Assembly: GCF_001263205.1 (NCBI RefSeq)
Contig: NZ_CP012333.1
Location: forward strand, 11,079,501-11,143,500
Length of the DNA stretch: 64,000 nucleotides
From: Labilithrix luteola
Lineage (GTDB): Bacteria; Myxococcota_A; Polyangia; Polyangiales; Polyangiaceae
Direction of reading: 5' to 3'
The first letter of the stretch is position 1, and every line of letters starts with the position of its first letter. The position numbers and the translations under genes were made by a program. Below are positions 1 to 8,973 of this stretch, piece by piece. The notes below the pieces were generated by a model. That model made no database searches. It was not told the DNA's origin and worked only from the letters and a program-made list of their open reading frames with translations.

Positions 1-139
1 AGAGGCGAATTCCTCGAAGGATTCGTCAGCGACGACGGAACCCAGTGACGGCAGTGACTCGAATGACGAATGACGTGAGTGGCCGCAACGGAAGCGCAGT
101 CGAAGCAGAGATCGACCACACGCTCAGGGAAAAAGACGA
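1..139. other. left edge, possible tail of an upstream gene plus leader of the ExbB gene
   Basis: Two forward frames are open from the window edge: one closes at a TGA at 46-48 and another, ending in an acidic Ser/Asp-rich stretch, closes at a TGA at 71-73. I cannot tell which, if either, is a real gene tail. A purine-rich AGGGA at 126-130 precedes the ExbB start by a suitable distance. Confidence 0.3.
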
Positions 140-889
140 ATGATCGAGCGAGTCAAGTCCGCGATGGTGGGGTTGGGGGCCAGCTGGGTCCTCATCTTGA
201 TGTTGGTCCTCAGTGTCGTGTCGCTCGCCATCATGCTGGAGCGATTGTGGCTGTACATGTCCCTCCGCGACGACGTGCCGAACCTGATGCGCGAGCTCGG
301 TCGGCTGCTTCGCGCAGGTGACCTCGACGGTGCACGCCGCAGGCTCGAAGCTTCGCCCAGCGCGGAGGCCGCGGTCGTCATGGCCGGCATCGTCGAAGCG
401 CCCCAGGGTGCCGATGCGGCCGAAGAGGCCATGGCCGGTGCAAGCGCGCTCCAGCGCGTGAAGCTCGAACGCCGCCTCGCCTTCCTTGGAACGCTCGGCA
501 ACAACGCTCCGTTCCTCGGTCTCCTCGGCACCGTCATCGGTATCGTCGGCGCGTTCGACGAGCTCGGTAAGCAGAAGAACGCGACGATGCAGGCAGCCTC
601 CTCCGCCATCGCGCCGGAGGCGGTCATGTCGAACATCGCCGAGGCGCTCGTCGCCACCGCCGTCGGCCTCCTTGTCGCCATCCCGGCCGTCGCCGCGTTC
701 AACGCGTTCCAGCGCGTGGTCCGCACCACGCTCGCCAACACGGACGCCCTCAGCCACGTGCTCCTCGCGCACCTCAAGGCGACGGGCGAGCCGAGCGCGG
801 AAGCCGACGAGGCCGTCGAGGCCGCGGCTTCCCGTCCGAGCCCGAGCAAGCGTTCGAAGGGCGCGTCGAAAGACGCCGACGACAACTGA
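140..889 (+). CDS. MotA/TolQ/ExbB proton channel family protein
   Basis: 249 residues. Predicted inner-membrane proton channel subunit that, with ExbD and TonB, would use the proton motive force to energise outer-membrane or surface machinery. An N-terminal hydrophobic segment lies at about residues 12-32, followed by a cytoplasmic helical region and two further hydrophobic segments around 115-140 and 165-195. The family-typical run with NAPFLGLLGTVIGIVGAF spans the first of these. The C-terminus is charged and Ser/Lys-rich. The ATG has AGGGA upstream. The next gene (ExbD) follows after 32 bp and a TonB-like gene after that, so the trio is probably co-transcribed. Family assignment is firm. 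Which machine it drives (TonB import, Tol-like envelope work, or a myxobacterial Agl-type motility motor) cannot be decided from sequence. Confidence 0.93.
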   Translation: MIERVKSAMVGLGASWVLILMLVLSVVSLAIMLERLWLYMSLRDDVPNLMRELGRLLRAGDLDGARRRLEASPSAEAAVVMAGIVEAPQGADAAEEAMAGASALQRVKLERRLAFLGTLGNNAPFLGLLGTVIGIVGAFDELGKQKNATMQAASSAIAPEAVMSNIAEALVATAVGLLVAIPAVAAFNAFQRVVRTTLANTDALSHVLLAHLKATGEPSAEADEAVEAAASRPSPSKRSKGASKDADDN

Positions 890-921
890 CGATAGCGTCA
901 CCGAGCACGTAGGAGAAAGCC

Positions 922-1386
922 GTGGCAGGAGGCGCTCAGGAATCCGAGGACGCGATCGTCGGGATCAACGTGACCCCGCTGGTCGACATCATGCTCGTTC
1001 TTCTCATCATCTTCATGGTTACCGCGAAGATGATCGTTTCGAAGTCCGTCCCGCTCGAGCTGCCCAAGGCGGCCAGCGGATCCGACGTGCAGACCGTCTT
1101 CAGCATCGTTCTCGCGGCCGACGGCACCACGCAGGTCGACAGCAAGAACGTCCAGAACGACGATGCCGTGTTCCCGCTCGCGAAGAGCGCCGAGGAAAAG
1201 AACAAGGAGCTCCGCGCCGTCATCAAGGCGGACACCGCGGTTCCTCACGGGCGCGTGATCCACGTCCTCGACCTGCTCAAGCAGGCGGGCGTTCAGAAGA
1301 TCGCGTTCGGCGTCTCGCCGATCACCGGGGCGGCTCCGGCTGCTGCTCCGGGTGGCGGCGCACCCGCGCCCGCACCGTCAAAGTGA
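922..1386 (+). CDS. ExbD/TolR family biopolymer transport protein
   Basis: 154 residues, GTG start with AGGAGAAA at 911-918 immediately upstream. A short cytoplasmic N-terminus is followed by one membrane segment (residues about 17-36) that starts with the family motif NVTPLVDIMLVLLIIFMV; the Asp in PLVDIML is the proton-carrying residue in characterised ExbD/TolR proteins. The rest is a periplasmic domain ending in an Ala/Pro/Gly-rich tail. Partner of the ExbB protein 32 bp upstream. The motor subunits normally assemble as an ExbB pentamer around an ExbD dimer. Only one ExbD-like gene is present here, whereas myxobacterial motility motors carry two, which favours a TonB-type role. Confidence 0.93.
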   Translation: MAGGAQESEDAIVGINVTPLVDIMLVLLIIFMVTAKMIVSKSVPLELPKAASGSDVQTVFSIVLAADGTTQVDSKNVQNDDAVFPLAKSAEEKNKELRAVIKADTAVPHGRVIHVLDLLKQAGVQKIAFGVSPITGAAPAAAPGGGAPAPAPSK

Positions 1387-1521
1387 CGCGTCCAGAGACG
1401 ACCCGTTCGGCGCGTTGACGCGGGACGGGTCTCGGCGCGGCCCCTCGGGTCGCGTGATCGGGCACACGCCCCGACCGGTTTCGAAAACGAATTTCTTCTT
1501 CACCAAGGCGATGCAGGCGAG

Positions 1522-2433
1522 ATGGGTGCACTGAACGGAGCGAACGCGGGGGGAGCGCGATCGGTCGTCGTCCAGACGCGCAACGACACAGATCCGTTTG
1601 CCGGAGTTCTCGACCTCGGCTCACGCATGTCGGTCGCCGTCACCATCGCCCTCGCCATCACGCTGCACGCTGGCGTCGCCGGCGCAGCGGGCGCAGCGAT
1701 GTTGCTCGAGGACATGTTCGCGTGGGCGCGCATGGTCCGCTCGGCGGTCAGCGCGAACCTCGCCCAGACCTACGAGATCGAAATCGCCAAGCCCGAAGAG
1801 CCCCCGCCTCCTCCGCCCCCCGAGCCGGAGCCGGAGCCGGTGAAGGAGCAGCCGCAAGAGGCGCCGCCGCCTCCTGTCGCGAAGCAGGAAAAGCAGGAGG
1901 CGCCGACTCCCCCTCCCCCGCCCGCCGCGGCCGAAGCCGCCAAGGTCCTCACGCAGGAGCCTGCGAAGGACGAGCCCGTCGACCTGACGGGCAACACCTT
2001 CGTCACCGGCTCGGGGAGCACCTACGCGGGTGGCACCACGCAAGCGGGAGGCACGAGCAAGACCGCGGTGTACAACGCGGCGGCGGCGGCCACCGGCGTG
2101 CCCGGCAGTACCGGTACGGCGCCCGCCCCGCCCCGTCCTTCCGTCGATCGCTCGCGCGGCGCAGGCCTTCTCGGTAGCGACCGCTGGGATGACTGCCCGT
2201 TCCCCGGCGAAGCCGACTCCGAGCAGATCGACCAGGCTTATGTCATCATCCAGGTGAAGGTGAAGGCGGACGGCACGGCTGAGACCGTCACCATCGTCCA
2301 GGATCCCGGCCACGGCTTCGGTCGCGAGGCCCGCAAATGCGCCATGCGCAAGCGCTACAACACTGCGCTCGACGTCGAAGGCAACGCCGTCGGCGGCATG
2401 ACCAAGCCGTTCCGCATCAAGTTCGAACGATAG
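1522..2433 (+). CDS. TonB-like energy transducer
   Basis: 303 residues. The architecture is TonB-like: a cytoplasmic N-terminus, a single membrane segment at about residues 37-62, a long Pro/Glu-rich spacer (about 90-150) made of PPPP and PEPEPEP-type runs that would cross the periplasm, a low-complexity Gly/Ala/Thr linker, and a C-terminal domain (about 225-303) with the TonB_C pattern of a beta strand YVIIQVKVKADGTAE and the conserved AMRKRYNTAL helix region. It lies 135 bp downstream of exbD-like, so a complete ExbB-ExbD-TonB set is encoded. The Cys pair in the C-terminal part (DDCPFP and RKCAMR) is unusual for TonB and may form a disulphide. The start is the ATG that gives the full N-terminal tail; a shorter start at 1627 would remove most of it without affecting the membrane anchor. 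Confidence 0.82.
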   Translation: MGALNGANAGGARSVVVQTRNDTDPFAGVLDLGSRMSVAVTIALAITLHAGVAGAAGAAMLLEDMFAWARMVRSAVSANLAQTYEIEIAKPEEPPPPPPPEPEPEPVKEQPQEAPPPPVAKQEKQEAPTPPPPPAAAEAAKVLTQEPAKDEPVDLTGNTFVTGSGSTYAGGTTQAGGTSKTAVYNAAAAATGVPGSTGTAPAPPRPSVDRSRGAGLLGSDRWDDCPFPGEADSEQIDQAYVIIQVKVKADGTAETVTIVQDPGHGFGREARKCAMRKRYNTALDVEGNAVGGMTKPFRIKFER

Positions 2434-2486
2434 GCCCACGAGCGTCGGCTCGGTCGATTGCTTCGGGCGGGAATTCGCCGTAAGCG

Positions 2487-3494
2487 ATGGAGAGCATGTC
2501 GAGCGGTGGCCAGAACGAGTTCCGTGAAGGGCTCCGCGAAGAGCTTGCCAGCGTCGCGGCGTCGCTGCGCGCGTACCTCGAATGGCAGCAGGACACCGGG
2601 GCAACGGGCATCCCGCGCCGACCGCGAGGCGCCGCGCCTGTCCCTATCCCTGGCCCTGGCCCCGCCCCCGTTCCCGAGACGGGAAGCAACGCTGCACGTC
2701 CGTCGCCGCCCTCGCCACCTCTGACCCATCCGGCCGCCGCGCCGCCGATGCCCGCGCCGGCTCCCGATCCCGAGCCGATGCCCGTGTCGGCGCGACACGC
2801 TCCGATCGATCCGGCCTTCGCGCAGGCGCCGCCGCCACCTCCGGCTCCCGTAGCGGCACCTGCTCCGGCGGCCGCGCCCGTCTCCGTGCGTGCACCGGTG
2901 GTGACGGGACCGCCGCGTCCTCTGCCGGTCATCGCCGCCGAGGTCGTCTCGTGCACCAAGTGCGAGCTCGCCAAGACTCGAACGAACACCGTCTTCTCGC
3001 GCGGCAACCCCGAGGCGAAGCTTTGCTTCGTCGGTGAGGCGCCCGGCGCCGACGAGGACGCGCAAGGCATCCCGTTCGTCGGCCGTGCCGGCCAGCTCCT
3101 CGATCGCATGATCCAGGCGATGGGTCTCGATCCCGAAAAAGACGTCTACGTCTGCAACATCATCAAGTGCCGTCCGCCGGGCAATCGAAAGCCCGAGCCC
3201 GAAGAGACGGACGCGTGCATCCCGTACTTGCACGAGCAGATCGCGGTGGTCGATCCGAAGGTGATCGTCGCGCTCGGGAACACCGCCGTCGGAACGCTGC
3301 TCAACACGAAGCTCGGCATCACGAAGGTGCGCGGTTCGTGGAAGCTCTATCGCGGCAAGATCCCGGTGATGCCCACGTACCACCCCTCGTACTTGCTGCG
3401 GCCAAGCGCGCAGCAAGGCGAGGCGAAGAAGCAGGCCTGGGACGATCTCCAGGCCGTCATGAAAGAGCTCGGTCTGCCGCCCAAGAGGGCCTGA
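2487..3494 (+). CDS. family 4 uracil-DNA glycosylase
   Basis: 335 residues. Removes uracil from DNA as the first step of base-excision repair. The catalytic domain occupies about residues 150-335 and has motif 1 GEAPGADED (from residue 183) and the motif 2 histidine in HPSYL (His299). Four cysteines at 156, 159, 228 and 244 have the same spacing as the 4Fe-4S ligands of thermophilic family-4 enzymes, so an iron-sulphur cluster is expected. The first 145 residues are an Ala/Pro-rich disordered extension not needed for catalysis; many bacterial relatives are only about 200-220 residues. Its last 124 bp recur exactly at 5356-5479. Assignment is strong; the extension's role is unknown. Confidence 0.95.
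   Translation: MESMSSGGQNEFREGLREELASVAASLRAYLEWQQDTGATGIPRRPRGAAPVPIPGPGPAPVPETGSNAARPSPPSPPLTHPAAAPPMPAPAPDPEPMPVSARHAPIDPAFAQAPPPPPAPVAAPAPAAAPVSVRAPVVTGPPRPLPVIAAEVVSCTKCELAKTRTNTVFSRGNPEAKLCFVGEAPGADEDAQGIPFVGRAGQLLDRMIQAMGLDPEKDVYVCNIIKCRPPGNRKPEPEETDACIPYLHEQIAVVDPKVIVALGNTAVGTLLNTKLGITKVRGSWKLYRGKIPVMPTYHPSYLLRPSAQQGEAKKQAWDDLQAVMKELGLPPKRA
3366..3489 (+). repeat. 124-bp direct repeat, copy 1 (tail of the uracil-DNA glycosylase gene)
   Basis: By base-by-base reading this segment is identical to 5356-5479 (offset 1990). One mismatch at 3365/5355 ends the identity on the left and 3490/5480 ends it on the right. This copy sits in frame as the last 41 codons of the intact glycosylase gene. 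Confidence 0.95.
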
Positions 3495-3787
3495 ACGCTC
3501 ATCGCGCTCCGTCGCGTCGACTGCGCATCGGACGCTCCGCGGAAGGGACAAGTCTTGGGCTCTCGCGATCCCACGCGAGGGAGTCTGGACGGCCGACGGT
3601 CGAGTATTCCGGAACAGCTGCGACACTGAAACCCTCTGCGGGGCGGCAGCAGCAGCTCCTGCGCGCGTTCTGCGTGTGAGCAAACATGACTCGGCGCCAG
3701 TTTTCCCCCCGAGCTCGACTCAGGAGTGTAGCGTTCCGCATTTGGGGCGGATCCAATCTCGATCGCCGCCTCTCGGAGACAGCGTTC
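3495..3787. other. gene-free stretch between glycosylase and lectin-like lipoprotein
   Basis: 293 bp without a supportable gene. The forward frame of the following lipoprotein is open back to 3686, but the 34 extra residues are basic and would sit ahead of a clean lipoprotein signal, so I treat them as untranslated leader. No clear hairpin with a T-run was seen. Confidence 0.5.
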
Positions 3788-5131
3788 ATGAAGAGAATCT
3801 TAGGTTGTGTCGTTTCGCTCGGCATTCTTACGCTCATTGCCTGTGGTGACAGCGCTTCGGACGCGTCCGACAACACTGTTCCCAGCACGGGAACGGAGGG
3901 CAGCTCGCCTGGCACGCCCGACGCCTCCGCCACGTCCGACGCCTCCGCCACGTCCGACGCCGCTGGCAACACCGATTCCGGGGCAACGCCCACCTGCTCG
4001 GACGGCGTGAAGAACGGCTCCGAGGTCGACGTCGACTGCGGCGGCTCCTGCACGACCAAGTGCGACGACACCAAGAGCTGCGTGGCTGCCACCGACTGCA
4101 AGAGCGGCGTCTGCACCGCCAAAAAGTGCACCCCCTCTGACTGCAACGACAACGTCAAGAACGGGACCGAGACCGACGTCGACTGCGGTGGCTCCTGCAC
4201 GACCAAGTGCGCCGACACGAAGTCCTGCACCGCGCCCGCCGACTGCGCGAGCGGGGTCTGCACCGCTGACAAGTGCGTGGCCCCGGCCTGCAACGACAAC
4301 GTCAAAAACGGTACCGAGACCGACGTCGACTGCGGTGGCTCCTGCACGACCAAGTGCGCCGACACGAAGTCCTGCAGCACCGGCGCGGACTGCGCGAGCG
4401 GCATCTGCGACGGCGCTCCCAACCTGACCTGCCGGCTGCCAACCACGTGCGCGGAGCTGCACAAATTGGTCCCCGCCGCAGCAAGCGGCGTCTACACGCT
4501 CGACCCCGACGGCGCGGGCGGCAACGCCCCCTTCGGCGCGTACTGCGAGATGACCGCGGACGGCGGCGGGTGGACGCTCGCCGTCAAGGCCGACGGAACC
4601 CAGAAGACGTTCACGTTCAGCAGCCCGCTCTGGACGACGAACACATTGCTCAACACGGACAAGGCGGATCTCGACACGAATGAAGCCAAGCTCCAGAGCT
4701 TCAACAGCGTCGCATTCACGCAGATTCGCATCGCGATGACGCTCAACGGCACGACGAACACCCTGGTCATCCCGGCCGCCTATTCGTCGCTCGTCGACCT
4801 GTTCTCGAACGAAGGCTACGTCGCGACCGGCCTCGGCCGTGGCACGTGGAAGGGCCTGCTCGCCGTCTCCTCGCTGCAGCCGAACTGCAACATGGAGGGG
4901 TTCAGTCCGAACCCGACGAACAACACCGGGTGGGGTAGCGTGCGCATCGGCATCCTCGGCAACGAGCAGGAAGACTGCAACACGCCGGACTCGTGGCTGG
5001 GCATCGGCGGCTACGGCGCCCCGTGCGGCCCGTTCAGTGCGGACGTCGTTTCGGTCGGCAACGTCGCCGGCTGCGGAGGCGACAACGGCGACGTGGCGAC
5101 GGCGGCGTTCGGCGCTGTCTTCGTCCGCTGA
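3788..5131 (+). CDS. lipoprotein with Cys-rich repeats and fibrinogen-like/intelectin-like domain
   Basis: 447 residues. The chosen ATG gives a lipoprotein signal MKRILGCVVSLGILTLIAC with lipobox LIAC, so the protein is probably anchored to a membrane facing outward. After a Ser/Thr/Ala-rich linker come three near-identical 49-residue modules (about 70-215) of the type NGTETDVDCGGSC, each with eight or so Cys, common on myxobacterial surface proteins. The C-terminal 225 residues look like a fibrinogen C-terminal/intelectin-type fold, with CAELHKL, SGVYTLDPDG and YCEMTADGGGWTL near its start. Such domains bind carbohydrate in animals; a glycan-binding adhesin role here is inference. It lies between the two copies of the glycosylase tail, so it may have arrived in, or survived from, a duplication. 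Confidence 0.8.
   Translation: MKRILGCVVSLGILTLIACGDSASDASDNTVPSTGTEGSSPGTPDASATSDASATSDAAGNTDSGATPTCSDGVKNGSEVDVDCGGSCTTKCDDTKSCVAATDCKSGVCTAKKCTPSDCNDNVKNGTETDVDCGGSCTTKCADTKSCTAPADCASGVCTADKCVAPACNDNVKNGTETDVDCGGSCTTKCADTKSCSTGADCASGICDGAPNLTCRLPTTCAELHKLVPAAASGVYTLDPDGAGGNAPFGAYCEMTADGGGWTLAVKADGTQKTFTFSSPLWTTNTLLNTDKADLDTNEAKLQSFNSVAFTQIRIAMTLNGTTNTLVIPAAYSSLVDLFSNEGYVATGLGRGTWKGLLAVSSLQPNCNMEGFSPNPTNNTGWGSVRIGILGNEQEDCNTPDSWLGIGGYGAPCGPFSADVVSVGNVAGCGGDNGDVATAAFGAVFVR
3995..4435 (+). repeat. three tandem 147-bp coding repeats
   Basis: Units begin at 3995, 4142 and 4289 with the codons for C-x-D-x-V-K-N-G. Units 2 and 3 are the closest pair. They encode the Cys-rich modules of the lectin-like lipoprotein and could expand or contract by slippage or recombination. 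Confidence 0.85.
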
Positions 5132-5317
5132 TGTAGACGCCTCACCGATCCGCGCCCCGCGCGCGCGCACGTCTCGAGAGAAATCCTGACCGTGCGCGCG
5201 CTCAGGCGCAGAGAACCAATCGGTGGCCCCTCGCTGCAGGTGAACGGCTTCCGTCGGGCGCCCCAATGGCCCGGGAGAGCTACTCGACGGCGTCGCCCGC
5301 TTTGCCCTGCGGGCGCT

Positions 5318-5350
5318 CTAGTGGTGATCGGGCGACGGCGCGAAACGCGA
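5318..5350 (-). pseudogene. 33-bp remnant of a trypsin-like gene 3' end
   Basis: Read on the minus strand this encodes SRFAPSPDHH followed by TAG. The intact protease at 6785-7684 ends SRFAPAPDHK and TAG. The nucleotide match to 6785-6817 is 29 of 33, with the stop codon aligned, and it ends exactly where the second glycosylase tail begins. Confidence 0.7.
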
Positions 5351-5484
5351 TCCCCGTGATGCCCACGTACCACCCCTCGTACTTGCTGCGGCCAAGCGCG
5401 CAGCAAGGCGAGGCGAAGAAGCAGGCCTGGGACGATCTCCAGGCCGTCATGAAAGAGCTCGGTCTGCCGCCCAAGAGGGGTTGA
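5351..5484 (+). pseudogene. truncated second copy of the uracil-DNA glycosylase tail (direct repeat copy 2)
   Basis: Positions 5356-5479 match 3366-3489 exactly and encode the last 41 residues of the glycosylase (including the HPSYL motif), ending at a TGA at 5482-5484. Nothing resembling the rest of the enzyme lies upstream; the sequence to the left is a remnant of a different gene (5318-5350). An ATG at 5266 is in frame with it, but that chimaeric 72-residue reading would lack the fold and the iron-sulphur ligands, so I call it a non-functional fragment. Confidence 0.9.
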
Positions 5485-5505
5485 GCGAACCGACGGACCT
5501 GCGCG

Positions 5506-6690
<1,185 letters not shown>

Positions 6691-6784
6691 CGAGACTACC
6701 TCCAGCGAGAGAGTATCTCGTGCCGAGCTCGCGTTCAGCGATTCTCGCCCTTCTCGCCCTTTTGCGGCGCGCGCGCGAGTCGAG

Positions 6785-7684
6785 CTATTTGTGATCGGGC
6801 GCGGGCGCGAAACGCGACGCGACATCCGACTCGCGGTTTGCCGCGGCGAACGCGGCCTGAGCGAGACGCTTGTAGGCGTCGACGCGCGTATAGACGTGGT
6901 TGCCGTGGCCCGTGCAGCTGCCACCGCGCGAAACCACACCTACGATTTCGCCCGAGAGCACATCGATGGCAGGACCGCCGGAGTCGCCACGGCACGTGGC
7001 CTGGTCGACCTCGAACTCACGCGGTCCGAGAACCGCGCCCGTCTCGGCGTTGGCGCTGGGGCCCGTGGCGAGCACCGTGCTGTTCGTACGCGCGACCTTG
7101 TGGCCGACGACGTTGAGCGGCCCGCCGCCGAAGCCCACGGGAACGATCGCGTCGCCCGCTTCGACCGACGAGTGCAGGCGCATCGAAAGAATGGCCGCGT
7201 TCTGGATCGGCCGATCGAGCACGAGGAACGCGACGTCGGCGTCGCAAAGCACCTGTCCCGTCGGGTGAAGCGTTCGCACGGCGCGAGCAGCAGGCGCATC
7301 GACGTCCGGACGCACCTGCGTTCCCGTGTAGACTGCAATCGCTGCCGGATCGACGTCTTCGGCCAGATGATCGCCGTTGTGCGATCGACCGCGCGCATCG
7401 CACGACGGCGTTGCCGTCACCGCGCGCGACACGCAATGGCGCGCCGTCAGCACGAGGTTGGGCGCCACGAGCGCACCGCTGCAGAGCGTCAGGTGCGAGG
7501 GCGCGTCCGCCATCGTCGTGGCGATCGCCACGACTCCCGTTGAAGACTCCTGCTCGACCGCACGAATCATGCGATCGTCGGGAGTCTGCTGCCTTCTCAC
7601 GCAACCTGCGCCGACGAGGATCGTGGCGACGGCCGCGAGAGTGATGAACGGAGAAACGAGCGCGTGACGTAGGGTGTGCGTCAT
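6785..7684 (-). CDS. trypsin-like serine protease, lipoprotein
   Basis: 299 residues from the ATG at 7684, which gives signal MTHTLRHALVSP...LVGAGC with lipobox VGAGC; the frame stays open 17 codons further upstream, but those residues are not signal-like. The S1 catalytic triad is complete: His in TARHC, Asp in DADVAFLVLDRP and Ser in CRGDSGGP. Cysteines flank both the His and Ser motifs as in trypsin-fold enzymes. An envelope-anchored endopeptidase facing the periplasm or exterior is expected; the substrate is unknown. Its last 33 bp have a degenerate second copy at 5318-5350, marking a rearrangement junction. A 94-bp gap separates its stop from the beta-helix lipoprotein start, so the two could share a transcript. 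Confidence 0.9.
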   Translation of the reverse strand: MTHTLRHALVSPFITLAAVATILVGAGCVRRQQTPDDRMIRAVEQESSTGVVAIATTMADAPSHLTLCSGALVAPNLVLTARHCVSRAVTATPSCDARGRSHNGDHLAEDVDPAAIAVYTGTQVRPDVDAPAARAVRTLHPTGQVLCDADVAFLVLDRPIQNAAILSMRLHSSVEAGDAIVPVGFGGGPLNVVGHKVARTNSTVLATGPSANAETGAVLGPREFEVDQATCRGDSGGPAIDVLSGEIVGVVSRGGSCTGHGNHVYTRVDAYKRLAQAAFAAANRESDVASRFAPAPDHK

Positions 7685-7950
7685 GTGCAACACGGGAACG
7701 ACCGGCAGAAACTTGCTGCCTCCCGCTCTCCTCAATGTTGAACGATCGAAGACGATCGTGCGAGTGGTGCCGGTCGATTTTGTCTCGGAAAAACAGGCCT
7801 ACACGGTGTGTGGACGCCTTCGATGAAGCACGTTGCACACACGCGACTCGCGCCCTCGCACGACGTCGAGAGAGAGCGTCGCACCCATCGATCGACCGAC
7901 TCGTCGATGGTCTCGACGATCGAAACGGCAGAGCGAAAGGCGCGCTTAAG

Positions 7951-8856
7951 TCAGTCGCGCAAGCCCTCGAGCTGAGCGTTCAATTCGGCACCGACGAGGA
8001 TCGCGAGGCTCGTGAGCCATAGCCACACGAGCAGCACCGCAACGGCTGCAAGGCTGCCGTAGAACACGGCGTACCCCGCGAGCGTGCTCACGTAGAGACC
8101 GAAGCCCCACGAGATCACGAGCCAAAGCAGAACGGCCAGAACGGCACCGGGCAACACCCTTCGTTGAATGCCGCCTGGATGAGTCACGGAGAACCGATAG
8201 AACACCGCGAGCACGGCGACCGCGAGCGCGAGTGAGCCCCACAGCGCGAGCGCGCGACTGCTCGCCGCCCGAAGGAGCTTGCCCGTCTCGGGCGCATAGA
8301 CGAGCACGTCCCACTGGACGACGCCCCACGATGCGACCGCGATCACCACGAGGGCGACCACGACCCAAGCGAGCCCGAGCAAGCGCTTCTTCCACCACGG
8401 CCGTCGCGGTGCACCGATGACGGTCTCAAGCGCGTTGATGAGCCCGTGCGTTCCGCCGGAGGCCAGCCAGAAGAAGCTCACGGCGCTGATGGGCGCGAGC
8501 CCACCCGCATCGCCGAGTCGCTCGAGCTCGTGATGGATGATGCTCGCAGCCGAGCCCGGGACATTGCGGAGGAGCGGGCCGAGCACGACCGCGGCACCGT
8601 CGTGCTGAGCGAAGCGCCCGACGACGTAGCCCGCGAACACGAGCGCAGGCAGGAGACTCAGGAAGAAGTGGAACGCCATGGCCGGCGCCGCGTCGAACGC
8701 GTCGTGGAAGACGAGGCCCTGCCCGAGACGGATGACGGTGCGAAGCACACGCTGGCAGCGGGGGGCATCGGTCGGGAGCGGCGGCGCGATGCGGCCGCGC
8801 GGATGCAGAACCGGGGTGACCAGAAACGACGAAGGCTGCGACGACGGGTTCGTCAC
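7951..8856 (-). CDS. YihY/BrkB-family inner membrane protein
   Basis: 301 residues with about six hydrophobic segments (near 60-80, 120-140, 158-182, 200-222, 235-255 and 262-285). The family pattern is visible: DAFDAAPAMAFHFFLSLLPALVF in the first segment, SFFWLASGGTHGLINALE around residue 130, and a final SLAILVGAELNAQLE. Despite the historic name virulence factor BrkB, the biochemical role of the family is not settled; a transport or envelope function is usual speculation. Divergent from the DUF3105 lipoprotein, with 117 bp between the starts. A 266-bp gap downstream (7685-7950) holds nothing I can support. Confidence 0.88.
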   Translation of the reverse strand: MTNPSSQPSSFLVTPVLHPRGRIAPPLPTDAPRCQRVLRTVIRLGQGLVFHDAFDAAPAMAFHFFLSLLPALVFAGYVVGRFAQHDGAAVVLGPLLRNVPGSAASIIHHELERLGDAGGLAPISAVSFFWLASGGTHGLINALETVIGAPRRPWWKKRLLGLAWVVVALVVIAVASWGVVQWDVLVYAPETGKLLRAASSRALALWGSLALAVAVLAVFYRFSVTHPGGIQRRVLPGAVLAVLLWLVISWGFGLYVSTLAGYAVFYGSLAAVAVLLVWLWLTSLAILVGAELNAQLEGLRD

Positions 8857-8973
8857 GAGCGCAAGAAGAACGCGGCTGCCGACCTTTCGTCAAACCCCGT
8901 CGCGATCCGCAACGTGTTAGCGAGCGTTACAGAGCGTCGACCGGGTGCGTAGCGGTGCGCTAGGCTGACCGGC

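Noticed and set aside
3800..5266. 488-codon minus-strand frame antisense to the lectin-like lipoprotein
   Set aside because: Repeats and Cys pattern on the plus strand explain the sequence; no signal or motif on the minus strand.
5266..5484. A 72-residue frame that includes the duplicated glycosylase tail
   Set aside because: It lacks the iron-sulphur ligands and motif 1 and is joined to unrelated sequence; a fragment rather than a gene.
5351..5484. Glycosylase tail copy as an att site from a mobile element
   Set aside because: No integrase is present and the segment on its left is a protease remnant, which fits tandem duplication better.
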